Source: CBDAPI01 sp964565865
Lineage (GTDB): Bacteria; Acidobacteriota; UBA6911; RPQK01; CBDAPI01
Direction: 5' to 3'
DNA length: 64,000 bases
Assembly (NCBI GenBank): GCA_964565865.1
Contig: CAZMGM010000007.1
Span: 18,323-82,322 of the forward strand
Shown piece by piece: positions 16,398 to 24,588 of this stretch. Each line of letters starts with the position of its first letter. Position 1 is the first letter of the stretch. Position numbers and translations under genes: made by a program. Below the pieces are notes generated by a model that searched no databases, had not been told where the DNA came from, and saw only the letters and a list, made by a program, of their open reading frames with translations.

Positions 16398-17396
16398 TTA
16401 AATGTTGTAGATATCCGCCTTGTAGTCTTGCAGGTTTTCCGGCTTCGCGAACCACTCCACGGTCTCCGTAATACCGCGGCGGAACCCATCCAATCCGCCA
16501 AACTCCGGCTGCCATTCGAGAAGCCGGCGGGCTTTGGTATTGTTCGCCCACAGACGCTCGACCTCGCTTCCTTTCGGGCGGAGTCGCTGGTTATCCGTCT
16601 GGATTTCAATCTGAGCACCCATGACATCGGCAATGGTGTTGGCAGTGTCCCCGATGGAAATCTCGAAACTGCTTCCGATGTTGATCACTTCGCCCACGAT
16701 CTCCTCCGAGCGCAGAGCCGCGATGAAACCAGCGACGGTGTCTTTCACATAGCTGAAGTCGCGTGTCGGATGTAGCGCTCCCAGTTTGATCCGATGGTTT
16801 CCGCTGGCAATTTGGGTGATGACGGTCGGAATCACGGCCCGCGCGGACTGCCGGGGACCGTAGGTATTGAAGGGGCGGAGGATGCAGACCGGCGTGGCAA
16901 ACGAGCGGTGAAAGGACATGGCAATCTGGTCCGCACCGATCTTACTGGCGGAATAGGGTGACTGCCCCTGGAGCGGGTGCTCTTCGTTAATGGGGACAAC
17001 AAGAGCGGTCCCGTACACCTCACTCGTGGAGGTATGGATCACCTTCGACACCCCCAGCGTCCGCGCCGCCTGGACCACATTGAGTGTGCCCTTGACGTTC
17101 GTGTCCACATAGGTGTCGGGAGAATGGTAGGAATACGGGATGTTGATCAGAGCGGCCAGGTGCAGAACCGCGTCACATCCTTCCATAGCCTTGCGGACCC
17201 CGTGGGAATCCCGGATGTCCCCAGCAAACACCTCCAACTGCTCCTTTACGTCATCGGCACAACCATCCAGCCACCCCCAGGAATTGAAAGAGTTGTAAAA
17301 CACGAAAGCTCTGACCTGGTAATCCGCTCTCACCAGAGCCTCGGTCAAATGTGACCCGATGAAGCCGTCAGCACCTGTTACAAGAACTTTCTTCAC
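16398..17396 (-). CDS. legB: NDP-GlcNAc 4,6-dehydratase, LegB type
   Basis: 332 residues from a GTG at 17396 (VKKVLVTGADGFIGSHLTE). An ATG at 17465 is in frame, but its extra 23 residues overlap ptmE and do not resemble the family N-terminus. LegB hallmarks: AFVFYNSFNSWGWLD after the cofactor motif, HLAALINIPYSYHSPDTYVD, HTSTSEVYGTA, YSASKIGADQ with the Tyr-Lys pair, RPFNTYGPRQSARAVIPT and TRDFSYVKDT. It oxidises C4 and removes water across C5-C6 of (GDP-)GlcNAc to give the 4-keto-6-deoxy sugar. It is directly downstream of the CBS-nucleotidyltransferase, supporting a GDP-GlcNAc substrate as in Campylobacter. Confidence 0.91.
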   Translation of the reverse strand: MKKVLVTGADGFIGSHLTEALVRADYQVRAFVFYNSFNSWGWLDGCADDVKEQLEVFAGDIRDSHGVRKAMEGCDAVLHLAALINIPYSYHSPDTYVDTNVKGTLNVVQAARTLGVSKVIHTSTSEVYGTALVVPINEEHPLQGQSPYSASKIGADQIAMSFHRSFATPVCILRPFNTYGPRQSARAVIPTVITQIASGNHRIKLGALHPTRDFSYVKDTVAGFIAALRSEEIVGEVINIGSSFEISIGDTANTIADVMGAQIEIQTDNQRLRPKGSEVERLWANNTKARRLLEWQPEFGGLDGFRRGITETVEWFAKPENLQDYKADIYNI

Positions 17397-17452
17397 AACC
17401 TTGGCTGCATTAGTGTATTGAATACGATTCGTAAAAGACCGCCAACCTGCGC

Positions 17453-18493
17453 TTATCCATCCCACTCATCATTGACCCGCTCCAGTGCTGCGGCGTGACC
17501 CACGTCGAGCCAGTATTCATGGATCGGAAACACAAACACTGGTTTTCCCTGCGCCTTGCCGTTTTTCAGCAGAACAGGCATATCAAAACACTTGTCGGGT
17601 GGCAGTAGCTCCAGCATGTGAGGTTCCAGGACGTACACCCCGGCAATGATCTGATGAGACACCACCGGTTTTTCCCGCATGGACAGCAACCGGTAGTCCC
17701 GTGATGTAATAACCCCGTAGGGAATCTGTGTTTCCTCTTCACGGACGCAAAGGGTGGCCGAGGCCTTGTGTTCCTGGTGGAAAAACAGCAGATTGGCAAA
17801 ATCAACACGGGTCAGCACATCCCCATTAATCACCAGAATGGGATGGCTCGGAGGTTTCGGGAGCAGGGTCAGGGCCCCGGCGGTACCCAGGGGCTGGTCT
17901 TCTACAAGATAATGGATCTTGACGCCCCAGCGATCCCCGTTGCCAAAATGCCCGGTAATCTGCTCCTTGAGGTAATTCACGGAGATAAAGAATTTCCGAA
18001 AGCCCGCGTTTATGCATTGTTTCAGGATGATTTCCAGAATCGGTTTCCCCCCCACAGGCAGCATCGGTTTCGGACAGTTCTCCGTATCCGGGCGCAGGCG
18101 TTTTCCCTGCCCACCGGCCATCAGTACTACCCAGTTCGAAAGCATTTTACCGGGCAGCAGCTCTCTCTGGATAAACAGCCTCACTATGCGGCCTTTAGAG
18201 TCCAGTCCCGGGATCTGGTGCAGCAATTGATCCCGCATCATCATTTCCACTTTCTGGTCGGAACTGTCCGCCGGTAGCTTGTTGAACTTTCGATTCATGA
18301 TGTTTTCAGACGGGCTCTCCAGGGTCTCGCCCTTCAATAACCCCCGGCGGACATCCCCGTCCGTTACCGTGCCCAGCAGACGTTGCTCAGCATCCACCAC
18401 GAGGGCAATCTGGACAGAGCCCTGGTCGATCACGCGAATCGCCTCCCGAACCGTTGCGGCCGGTTGCAGAAACAGTGAAGTGAGGTCTGTCAT
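17453..18493 (-). CDS. ptmE: CBS-domain sugar-phosphate nucleotidyltransferase (PtmE-like)
   Basis: 346 residues in two parts. A tandem CBS module (about 1-112; VVDAEQRLLGTVTDGDVRRGLL and a degenerate second repeat) is followed by a nucleotidyltransferase domain with VVLMAGGQGKRLRPDTENCPKPMLPVGGKP as successive motifs (about 122-151), LVEDQPLGTAGAL and VINGDVLTRVDF. This CBS-NTP_transferase layout is that of PtmE, the glucosamine-1-phosphate guanylyltransferase that starts the GDP-based legionaminic acid route. The CBS pair probably senses an adenine nucleotide. It starts 3 bases after the second Gfo/Idh stop. Guanylyl specificity is inferred from architecture and neighbours. Confidence 0.88.
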   Translation of the reverse strand: MTDLTSLFLQPAATVREAIRVIDQGSVQIALVVDAEQRLLGTVTDGDVRRGLLKGETLESPSENIMNRKFNKLPADSSDQKVEMMMRDQLLHQIPGLDSKGRIVRLFIQRELLPGKMLSNWVVLMAGGQGKRLRPDTENCPKPMLPVGGKPILEIILKQCINAGFRKFFISVNYLKEQITGHFGNGDRWGVKIHYLVEDQPLGTAGALTLLPKPPSHPILVINGDVLTRVDFANLLFFHQEHKASATLCVREEETQIPYGVITSRDYRLLSMREKPVVSHQIIAGVYVLEPHMLELLPPDKCFDMPVLLKNGKAQGKPVFVFPIHEYWLDVGHAAALERVNDEWDG

Positions 18494-18496
18494 TTG

Positions 18497-19432
18497 TCAG
18501 TAACCTCCCATCTGTGAGTAGAGTTCAGCGTAACGCACTTGTTGAGGGAGGAAGCAGAAACGCGAAGCCTCTTCAGTGAGAAAGGCCCTGGTCTGCCGGT
18601 AAAGGCCGGGCTTGAACCCCTTGTCCAGGGTACTTTCGATCTCCATGGGTTCAATCTGAACAGAACCAAGATGCATCACCTGGAGCTGTTCCATCGGCCG
18701 GAAGATCAAACGTCGCTTGCGGGTTAGGATCTCAATGCCCCAGCGACCCGGGGATTCCCAGTCGGCCAGGTAGGAAAACATCACCCCACGGTCTGTGACA
18801 CCGGCTCCGCAGAAGCGAGCGGCGGCGGGATGCCAGTTCAGTGATCCGGCATGCCAGTACTTCCAATCCGCCGGCACCCCGCAGAGGTAGAAAACCAGGT
18901 CCACTACGTGAGTCGAGTTGCCGAGGAACCAGCGTTCCTTCACGCTAGGAGCCTTTGGCAGATCGCGGATTTTATGGGACCACTCGGTGAATTCGAACTG
19001 GACGCTGGTCACACCGCCGTCATCTGCTATTAGTTCCTCGGCCTTGAGAGTGGATGCATAAAATCGGCGGTTGTAGGCCAACCATACGTCGACATCATTC
19101 CGAGTCGCAACTTCATGTAATTGCCGGATCTCTTCGATATTCACTCCACCCGGTTTTTCAAGCAGAATATGTCTAGTGCCAGCTTCTATCAGAGCAGTTG
19201 CCGTTTTAGCCAGCTGCCTTACCCCTACAGCGACGATGGCGGTTTCGGGAGCAGACGCTTGCTGCAATGCCACTCCAACACCTCCGGTTCTTGGGGTAAT
19301 CCCAGTGGCCTGGTCAAACGTAATAGCTGAAGCTTCACCACGGCCGATCACCTCAAACGAGGTGTCCAGTGCCTGGAGCACTTTCGCGTAGTCCTGCGCC
19401 ATCGGTCCGGCACCTATCAGCCAAAGATCCAT
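18497..19432 (-). CDS. Gfo/Idh/MocA family oxidoreductase (second of a tandem pair)
   Basis: 311 residues. Rossmann start MDLWLIGAGPMAQDY; LLEKPGGVNIEEI carries the conserved EKP; NRRFYASTLKAEELI and GNSTHVVDLVFYLCG follow the family pattern with a catalytic-site His. The C-terminal sheet domain is shorter than usual and Trp-rich. It is spaced by 3 bases from both neighbours, so it belongs to the operon's core. NAD(P)-dependent sugar redox chemistry is expected; the substrate is unknown. Many environmental nonulosonate operons carry such genes, but I know of no assigned step for them. Confidence 0.83.
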   Translation of the reverse strand: MDLWLIGAGPMAQDYAKVLQALDTSFEVIGRGEASAITFDQATGITPRTGGVGVALQQASAPETAIVAVGVRQLAKTATALIEAGTRHILLEKPGGVNIEEIRQLHEVATRNDVDVWLAYNRRFYASTLKAEELIADDGGVTSVQFEFTEWSHKIRDLPKAPSVKERWFLGNSTHVVDLVFYLCGVPADWKYWHAGSLNWHPAAARFCGAGVTDRGVMFSYLADWESPGRWGIEILTRKRRLIFRPMEQLQVMHLGSVQIEPMEIESTLDKGFKPGLYRQTRAFLTEEASRFCFLPQQVRYAELYSQMGGY

Positions 19433-19435
19433 GAT

Positions 19436-20392
19436 TTAGGTAATGGGAACAAGGTTGTCATGCCGGACATGGGATATGTTCCAGTGATCCAGCATGGCCT
19501 TTAGAAAGATCCGGTGAATCCGGCATGATTCCGCTAGGGTCGGAAGATTGCATCGCCCAGTTCCCTGAATTGCCTTGACCAAGCGCGCGGTTATTTCGCT
19601 CTGATTTTCGAGTTTTCCCCGTATAACAGATCCGCCCGGCCCGGTGGCAATGCCTCCGGCTTCGTCAATGAGCCATTCTCCTTCCGCGGTTTCCACACGC
19701 AGCCGGAAGGCCTCGCCTCCAGTGCGGGACTCCAGCACCAGTTCGCTGCCGCCAGAGAAGGTCGCTTTCAGGATGCCGGTAACTTCGAAAAACCCAGGTC
19801 GCTTGCTTTCAAACCATGTGGGATTCAGCTCCGAGACGTCCAGGGATACCAGGTCCTGCCCGGTCCACCAGGAAACCAGGTCAAGGAAGTGAACGCTGTT
19901 ACAGGCCAGGCCCCAGAAGCTATTGCCAACGCAAACCCGCAGAGGCTGAGCTTTCTGCAGGACTTCGCCAAGTTGCCGGTGCCAGGGCATCATGTGCCGA
20001 GATGTGTTGACCCAAGCGCCGTCTGAACTTCCCGTGAGCGTCAATAAATCATCCAAATCGTTCACGCTTTGCGTCAGCACCTTTTCCAGAACCCAGAAGC
20101 GCACATTCCATTGAGATGCAATTTCTCGCACCACCTTTGCCCGGACATCGGCATTAGTCGCAACAATCGCAAGATCTATGCATTGTGGAATGTCCTTTGG
20201 TATTTGATTAACCGATACTTTATGAGGGCATGTTGGCCCGGCAGCTTCGTTCCAGCGTCTTCTGGCAGTTTCAAGGGCCTGTTCTGAAATATCCTGAACG
20301 TTGATATCCAGTTCAACTTCATAGCCCGCAAGCCCCTGTAAGTAGCGTGAGCCGAGGTTGCCTGCGCCAGCGATAAGAATCTTGTAGCTCAT
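19436..20392 (-). CDS. Gfo/Idh/MocA-like oxidoreductase (first of a tandem pair)
   Basis: 318 residues. Starts MSYKILIAGAGNLGSRYLQGL, a Rossmann glycine motif. The second half resembles the Gfo/Idh substrate domain (NSVHFLDLVSWWTGQDL near 150; a beta-rich segment VLESRTGGEAFRLRVETAEG). The usual EKP motif is replaced by VLEKVLTQSVND (about 104-115), which keeps the Lys but loses the Pro, so the sequence is divergent. It starts the compact operon that runs leftward to ptmA. The function is unknown. A heterodimer with the next gene product would be consistent with their pairing. Confidence 0.75.
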   Translation of the reverse strand: MSYKILIAGAGNLGSRYLQGLAGYEVELDINVQDISEQALETARRRWNEAAGPTCPHKVSVNQIPKDIPQCIDLAIVATNADVRAKVVREIASQWNVRFWVLEKVLTQSVNDLDDLLTLTGSSDGAWVNTSRHMMPWHRQLGEVLQKAQPLRVCVGNSFWGLACNSVHFLDLVSWWTGQDLVSLDVSELNPTWFESKRPGFFEVTGILKATFSGGSELVLESRTGGEAFRLRVETAEGEWLIDEAGGIATGPGGSVIRGKLENQSEITARLVKAIQGTGRCNLPTLAESCRIHRIFLKAMLDHWNISHVRHDNLVPIT

Positions 20393-20594
20393 AGTTGACC
20401 CTTACTAATTTCATAGTCTTCAGTGCATCTTTCAGTCTTGGCAACATTGACGGCACACCTTCCATTAAATTGCTCGCTTCCTCCCCTTGCAAGGGCAAGC
20501 CCAATTTGAACACTATGTCCCAGGCTTGCCCTGTTAAGACGTCGAGATTTCTGGAACCATTAGTCTTAAACGATACCTGCTCCAACGGAAGCAT
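20319..20594 (-). pseudogene. Short frame, possible C-terminal remnant of an unidentified gene
   Basis: A 91-codon frame whose first 60 residues look protein-like (NLDVLTGQAWDIVFKLGLP, then an amphipathic helix ending MLPRLKDALKTMK), while the last 30 residues read through the Gfo/Idh start in another frame. An in-frame stop lies just upstream of the ATG at 20594. This could be the tail of a decayed gene or chance. I do not recognise a family. Confidence 0.25.
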
Positions 20595-20643
20595 GTCACA
20601 GCGTTTTTCCTACGTAGTAACTTTCACCGCCCAACCGTATTGG

Positions 20644-21783
20644 TCATACTTGATCAAGTTCAAGATACCTGTTTAGAAACACGCAAAGATCTCGGTTGGC
20701 CAAAGTTGATTTAATGGAATCGAGATCTTCCTTACTTGCTCTCAAAAGACCACCCATCCTTTTTCGCTGATATGTTTCTCTATTGAACGTATGTAAAAGT
20801 ATCCTCATCATATTAGACACGCCCCAATATAGATATCGGTTGCGCAATACAGGTATTTGCCGCAGAAGTCGGGGCATAAACGGAAATTCCACCCTCACTC
20901 TCTCAATTAATCGATCTCTTGAAATGGCAAATAATTCACTTATCATTTCTTTCTCGTCTTTATCGTTTTCAGTGGAGCTACTTGAAATCAGTTGGATGAG
21001 TTTCCTAATGTCATATGAATGTGACCCAGTTAGTATTTTCTCAAAAATATCGTAATTCCCGGTACCCGCACTTGTGTCTTTCTGCCTAATGTATGAGACC
21101 AATCTTTCGTCAATATGTACCGATCCGAAACATAACATGCGCAAGTGAAAAAACAGCTCGACATTATTCAATGAATAAAAGTTTATTTTGGAACACTCAC
21201 TGGCCGCAATACTCAGCTGCTTTGTCCTAAATGCCGAATAATAAGTAACGGTGAATGGCGTTAGTCCGCTGACTACTCTAGATCGTGGGTTATTCTGATC
21301 GATACTTCGGGGCGCATAGCCACCCGTGTTAGGAAATAAAAAAGAAGGAGTTCCAATTAGTTGTCTGGGTGCATCGGTCTGCGTTTTGGTCAAATGGAAC
21401 CAACCGATTCGGCCAGAAGCTCCAACATGATCAATATTGTGTTTTAGAAAAGTTATGTTTTCCTCGATACTGGAAGGTAGCAAAAAATCATCGTTGTCAG
21501 AGAACATTACAAATTCTGTTTTCACACGTGATAATGCGTTCTCTAGTTTCTTATAGTAACAACTGAAATCATTGTCCTCGTAAAGTTCATGCTGGTAGCT
21601 TATGTTTGGGAAAGTGTCCTTGTTTGACAGCAAATTGACGACGGTTTGATTCGGCTGGCCATCTGCGATGTAAACATGAAACGGGAGGCAGATTCTGTTG
21701 GCATGCCACAACCAACGAAGCGTGTGTAGATGCCTTCCTTTAGTTGTAAGCAGGATTGTCAAATCATCGTTGATTATTGTCAT
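20644..21783 (-). CDS. GT-A glycosyltransferase resembling the TIGR00180 group
   Basis: 379 residues from the ATG at 21783 (MTIINDDLTILLTTKGR); the frame extends to 21828. The N-terminal 240 residues form a GT2-like GT-A domain: LTILLTTKGRHLHTLRWLWH, VYIADGQPN, FVMFSDNDDFLLPSSIEEN with an acidic DxD-like site (about 96-100), and a GY/SR-rich acceptor region. The C-terminal 130 residues are helical and charged. It would extend a lipid-linked glycan. The gene is visibly richer in A and T than its neighbours and is flanked by about 250 and 380 bases without genes, which suggests separate acquisition. Donor and acceptor are unknown. Confidence 0.8.
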   Translation of the reverse strand: MTIINDDLTILLTTKGRHLHTLRWLWHANRICLPFHVYIADGQPNQTVVNLLSNKDTFPNISYQHELYEDNDFSCYYKKLENALSRVKTEFVMFSDNDDFLLPSSIEENITFLKHNIDHVGASGRIGWFHLTKTQTDAPRQLIGTPSFLFPNTGGYAPRSIDQNNPRSRVVSGLTPFTVTYYSAFRTKQLSIAASECSKINFYSLNNVELFFHLRMLCFGSVHIDERLVSYIRQKDTSAGTGNYDIFEKILTGSHSYDIRKLIQLISSSSTENDKDEKEMISELFAISRDRLIERVRVEFPFMPRLLRQIPVLRNRYLYWGVSNMMRILLHTFNRETYQRKRMGGLLRASKEDLDSIKSTLANRDLCVFLNRYLELDQV

Positions 21784-22163
21784 TACATTAGATATGCAAG
21801 TTATTCCTCCACACTCTTTTGCGTCCAACTACCAAGAACTGCAGTTCAATGTTTAGGTAATTCATTAGTATCTAAGCGTGTCGGAATGACAAGGAAAAGA
21901 GGACCCGGTGTGATCATGCAAAATTGAACCACGCTGTTTGAAGCAGCTCTCCGAAGAGGGGTCGACACCGGGAGTAACGAGAATGACTCTGCTTGGTGTG
22001 TGCTATTACTCTAGTGGGAAGATTCTCGCGGAATACGCTCGAAGAGACGCCTCTTGGTGTTGTTCTCGTACGCCTAGAATTCGGTGAGAGATCTACTTCA
22101 AGAGAGTTGCAATCCTTAATGAAATTGGGCTAGGCCCAACTGTGCAGTTATTGTTGATTTGTA
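21784..22163. other. Intergenic, no gene recognised
   Basis: 380 bases between the AT-rich glycosyltransferase and the SDR pair. Only short open frames occur; I see no terminator or mobile-element end. Confidence 0.5.
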
Positions 22164-23114
22164 CTAGTCGGAGCTGTGAGCAACCCCCGAAAGCGAAAGC
22201 AAATCGAGCGTTGCACAGACTTGGTCCTTGATGCCGCTACTGAAGCGGAAACCCTCGCTATTGAACCTGGCATTGGAAACCTCATAAGACAACTGATTCA
22301 TAATCTTGGAGTCAACAAGCTCAACTTCAATGGATGGTACCCTCTGGCGGATAATGTGGAGTATTTGCCTAACACTCAGGTTTTCCGTGACTATATTGTA
22401 AATCTTATTAGCAAACAAACGCCGGGAAATGACAAAGCAAATTGCAGAGACGGCATCATTTAGATCAAGATAAGGTCTTTTCTGGTCAAGTGCAGTTCTC
22501 CATACCGTCAGCGGTTGGCCCATTACAGCTTGCCAGCAAAATTTATTGACTGCTGTGTGGAAACGCATTCCAGGCNNNNNNNNNNATATGGTGCCAAAGC
22601 GACAAATCGTAAAACGTAGTCCTGCATCCGATCCCAACTCCTGCAATAGACTTTCCTCTTTCAATTTGACAAGGGCATACGGGCTCTGGGCTCTTAGTTG
22701 CGACGGCGCACAATCTTCGGTTACAACCCCATCTTGGGTACCGTAAACACTCGTCGTGGAGGCAAAGATCAACGGGCAGCCCAGTCTAGCGCAGGCCTGA
22801 GCGATCCCGGTTGTCCCTCCTAGGTTTACGCGCTTCACCTCCTCCAGTCTCCCTATGCTGTTTTCGGCGTCAGTCAGGGCTGCAAGATGCACGGCGCAAT
22901 CAGCCTTTTCCAGGATCGATTCCAGGTTAAGCTGAAGCACATCACCCTCCAAAAAGACATAATTCCCACGGTTCGGGAGGTCAAATAAAGAGCAATAACG
23001 CTGTGTTGACAGATTATCAACCATGAGGATCTCTACGTCGCTACAGACAGTCGGGAGTTGACGAATCAGCTTCGATCCGATATGGCCAAGCGCACCTGTA
23101 ACCACAATCTTCAT
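22164..23114 (-). CDS. NDP-sugar epimerase/dehydratase (extended SDR), interrupted by a 10-N gap
   Basis: 316 residues. MKIVVTGALGHIGSKLIRQL is the cofactor motif; VHLAALTDAENS, FASTTSVYGTQ (Ser-Thr), SPYALVKLKEESLL (Tyr-x3-Lys) and ICRFGTI before the gap, then PGMRFHTAVNKFCWQA after it, match nucleotide-sugar SDRs. The N-run at 22576-22585 keeps the reading frame, so the missing part is most likely exactly four codons, normally YG(V/I)S in this family. It acts on an NDP-hexose, as epimerase, reductase or dehydratase. It follows the next SDR by 4 bases, indicating a two-gene unit, probably for a second deoxysugar. Confidence 0.83.
   Translation of the reverse strand: MKIVVTGALGHIGSKLIRQLPTVCSDVEILMVDNLSTQRYCSLFDLPNRGNYVFLEGDVLQLNLESILEKADCAVHLAALTDAENSIGRLEEVKRVNLGGTTGIAQACARLGCPLIFASTTSVYGTQDGVVTEDCAPSQLRAQSPYALVKLKEESLLQELGSDAGLRFTICRFGTIXXXXPGMRFHTAVNKFCWQAVMGQPLTVWRTALDQKRPYLDLNDAVSAICFVISRRLFANKIYNIVTENLSVRQILHIIRQRVPSIEVELVDSKIMNQLSYEVSNARFNSEGFRFSSGIKDQVCATLDLLSLSGVAHSSD
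22576..22585. other. Assembly gap (10 N) inside an SDR gene
   Basis: Ten Ns in the middle of a conserved SDR motif. The flanking frames are continuous when the gap is taken as ten bases. Confidence 0.99.
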
Positions 23115-23118
23115 TTCC

Positions 23119-24120
23119 TCACCTCAGATACTCGCCCAGACAGCTTTGATAGTAGTCACGGGTTGCTTCCAGCCCCATCCTGAGATCTGTCCGTGGCTTC
23201 CAGTCGGCTAAGGTCGCCTTCAGCTTGGAGTTCGTGAAGATGGCGTCTCCGACTTCGAGAGTTCGCCTCGATTCTGGCCAATCCACCAATACAACTTCTC
23301 CCGCTCCGATGCACCGCACGGTGCACTCAGCAATCTCTCTAACACTGTGATGTCGATCCCCACAGGCCAGGAAGACCTCCCCGTTCGATTCAGCACTTTG
23401 TGAAATGCCAAGAAGCGCTGATACTGCATCATCAATGTACAGTACATTTCGGAGCTGTTCTCCATCACCATACACGGTTACTTTTTTCCCTTGGAGTGCG
23501 AGTCCTATGAAGTAATTATTAAACGTGAATTCTGCACTATGTATTGCCGCTCGCGGTCCAAAAACATTTGGCAGCCTGACTACTGTTGCTGGAATCTGAT
23601 AAGCCTTTGCATACAGCAATACGTATTTCTCAGAAACGCTCTTGTTCGCAGAGTAAATGTCGTAAGGGAATTCAGGATGATTCTCATCAGCTGGTTTATA
23701 GATGAGTTTTCCAAACTGAGTTGTGGTGCCGACGTGTATTAACTTGGCTTCTGCTGCGAAACGTCGTACAGCTTCGAGAATATTCAAGACGCCCTTACTG
23801 TTGACATCGAGATCGACCCACGGATTCTTCATAGAAAATGGATGTGAAGTTGACGCAGCACAGCTAAAAATCACGTTTTTCCCATAAACACATTCCGAAA
23901 GGCCATCAAGGTTGAGTATGTCCCGTAATACCAGTTCGACTGAACCCTTGAAGTCTTTAATGTTGTAAAGATTCCCGCCGGAGCGAGTGTCTAGAGAGTC
24001 ATAGATTGTGACTTCAGCTCCATGTTGTAGGCACACATGAGCCAGGTTACTACCTACAAACCCAAGACCTCCGGTAATGAGGACTTTCTGACCCTGGAGA
24101 TTAGGTGCGGAGTTTTTCAT
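23119..24120 (-). CDS. NAD-dependent nucleotide-sugar epimerase/dehydratase (extended SDR)
   Basis: 333 residues. VLITGGLGFVGSNLAHVCL (about 14-32) is the cofactor motif, with VIFSCAASTSHPFSMKNPW, VHVGTT-like IHVGTTTQFGKLI (about 140), YDIYSANKSVSEKY carrying Tyr-x3-Lys (about 165-169), VVRLPNVFGPRAAIH and NVLYIDDAVSALL. The HPFSMKNPWVDLDVNSKG segment resembles CDP- or GDP-sugar 4,6-dehydratase/epimerase members. It is paired with the SDR at 22164-23114 and lies downstream of the aminotransferase/C-methyltransferase pair after a 468-base gap. Substrate is not assignable. Confidence 0.86.
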   Translation of the reverse strand: MKNSAPNLQGQKVLITGGLGFVGSNLAHVCLQHGAEVTIYDSLDTRSGGNLYNIKDFKGSVELVLRDILNLDGLSECVYGKNVIFSCAASTSHPFSMKNPWVDLDVNSKGVLNILEAVRRFAAEAKLIHVGTTTQFGKLIYKPADENHPEFPYDIYSANKSVSEKYVLLYAKAYQIPATVVRLPNVFGPRAAIHSAEFTFNNYFIGLALQGKKVTVYGDGEQLRNVLYIDDAVSALLGISQSAESNGEVFLACGDRHHSVREIAECTVRCIGAGEVVLVDWPESRRTLEVGDAIFTNSKLKATLADWKPRTDLRMGLEATRDYYQSCLGEYLR

Positions 24121-24588
24121 GCTTGACCTCCATTGTGAAACCTCCAGATCAATTGCCCATTCAAACTGACCAGAGCGCCAATAACTACCATGGTTAGTTG
24201 GTACGATCCTTGATGGAATGCTTCTTATCAGAAATGGCGTATGACAAGTGAAGGTGGCAAAGAGTTGTTTGTGCGATTAAGGTATCCACAGAACCGGGCA
24301 CTTTAATTTAGTTTCACCTGAGTAAGAATAGAACAGATCGACAAAAGATCAGGAGGCTTTCGTCATTAGCTGGATCTGAAGAGCAGTAGGCAGGGGTTGG
24401 CCCAAGTGATCTGGTTTCTCGAAATGCTCTTGGGGGTAGCCTTGCTCAACCCCGAGAATCTTTGGCAGCTAAATGGACTTCAAGAACTCTAGCTAGCGCG
24501 TTCTTGATATACCTTCTTGATCGGAAGGAGGGTCCCTTTTGGGGAACTTCGCTAAAGCCCTCATACACCCCCTTCCAAATCGGACCTT
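24121..24588. other. Intergenic, no gene recognised
   Basis: 468 bases upstream of the SDR pair and downstream of the aminotransferase stop. No convincing open frame, repeat or terminator. A promoter for the SDR pair could lie here, but I cannot point to one. Confidence 0.5.
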
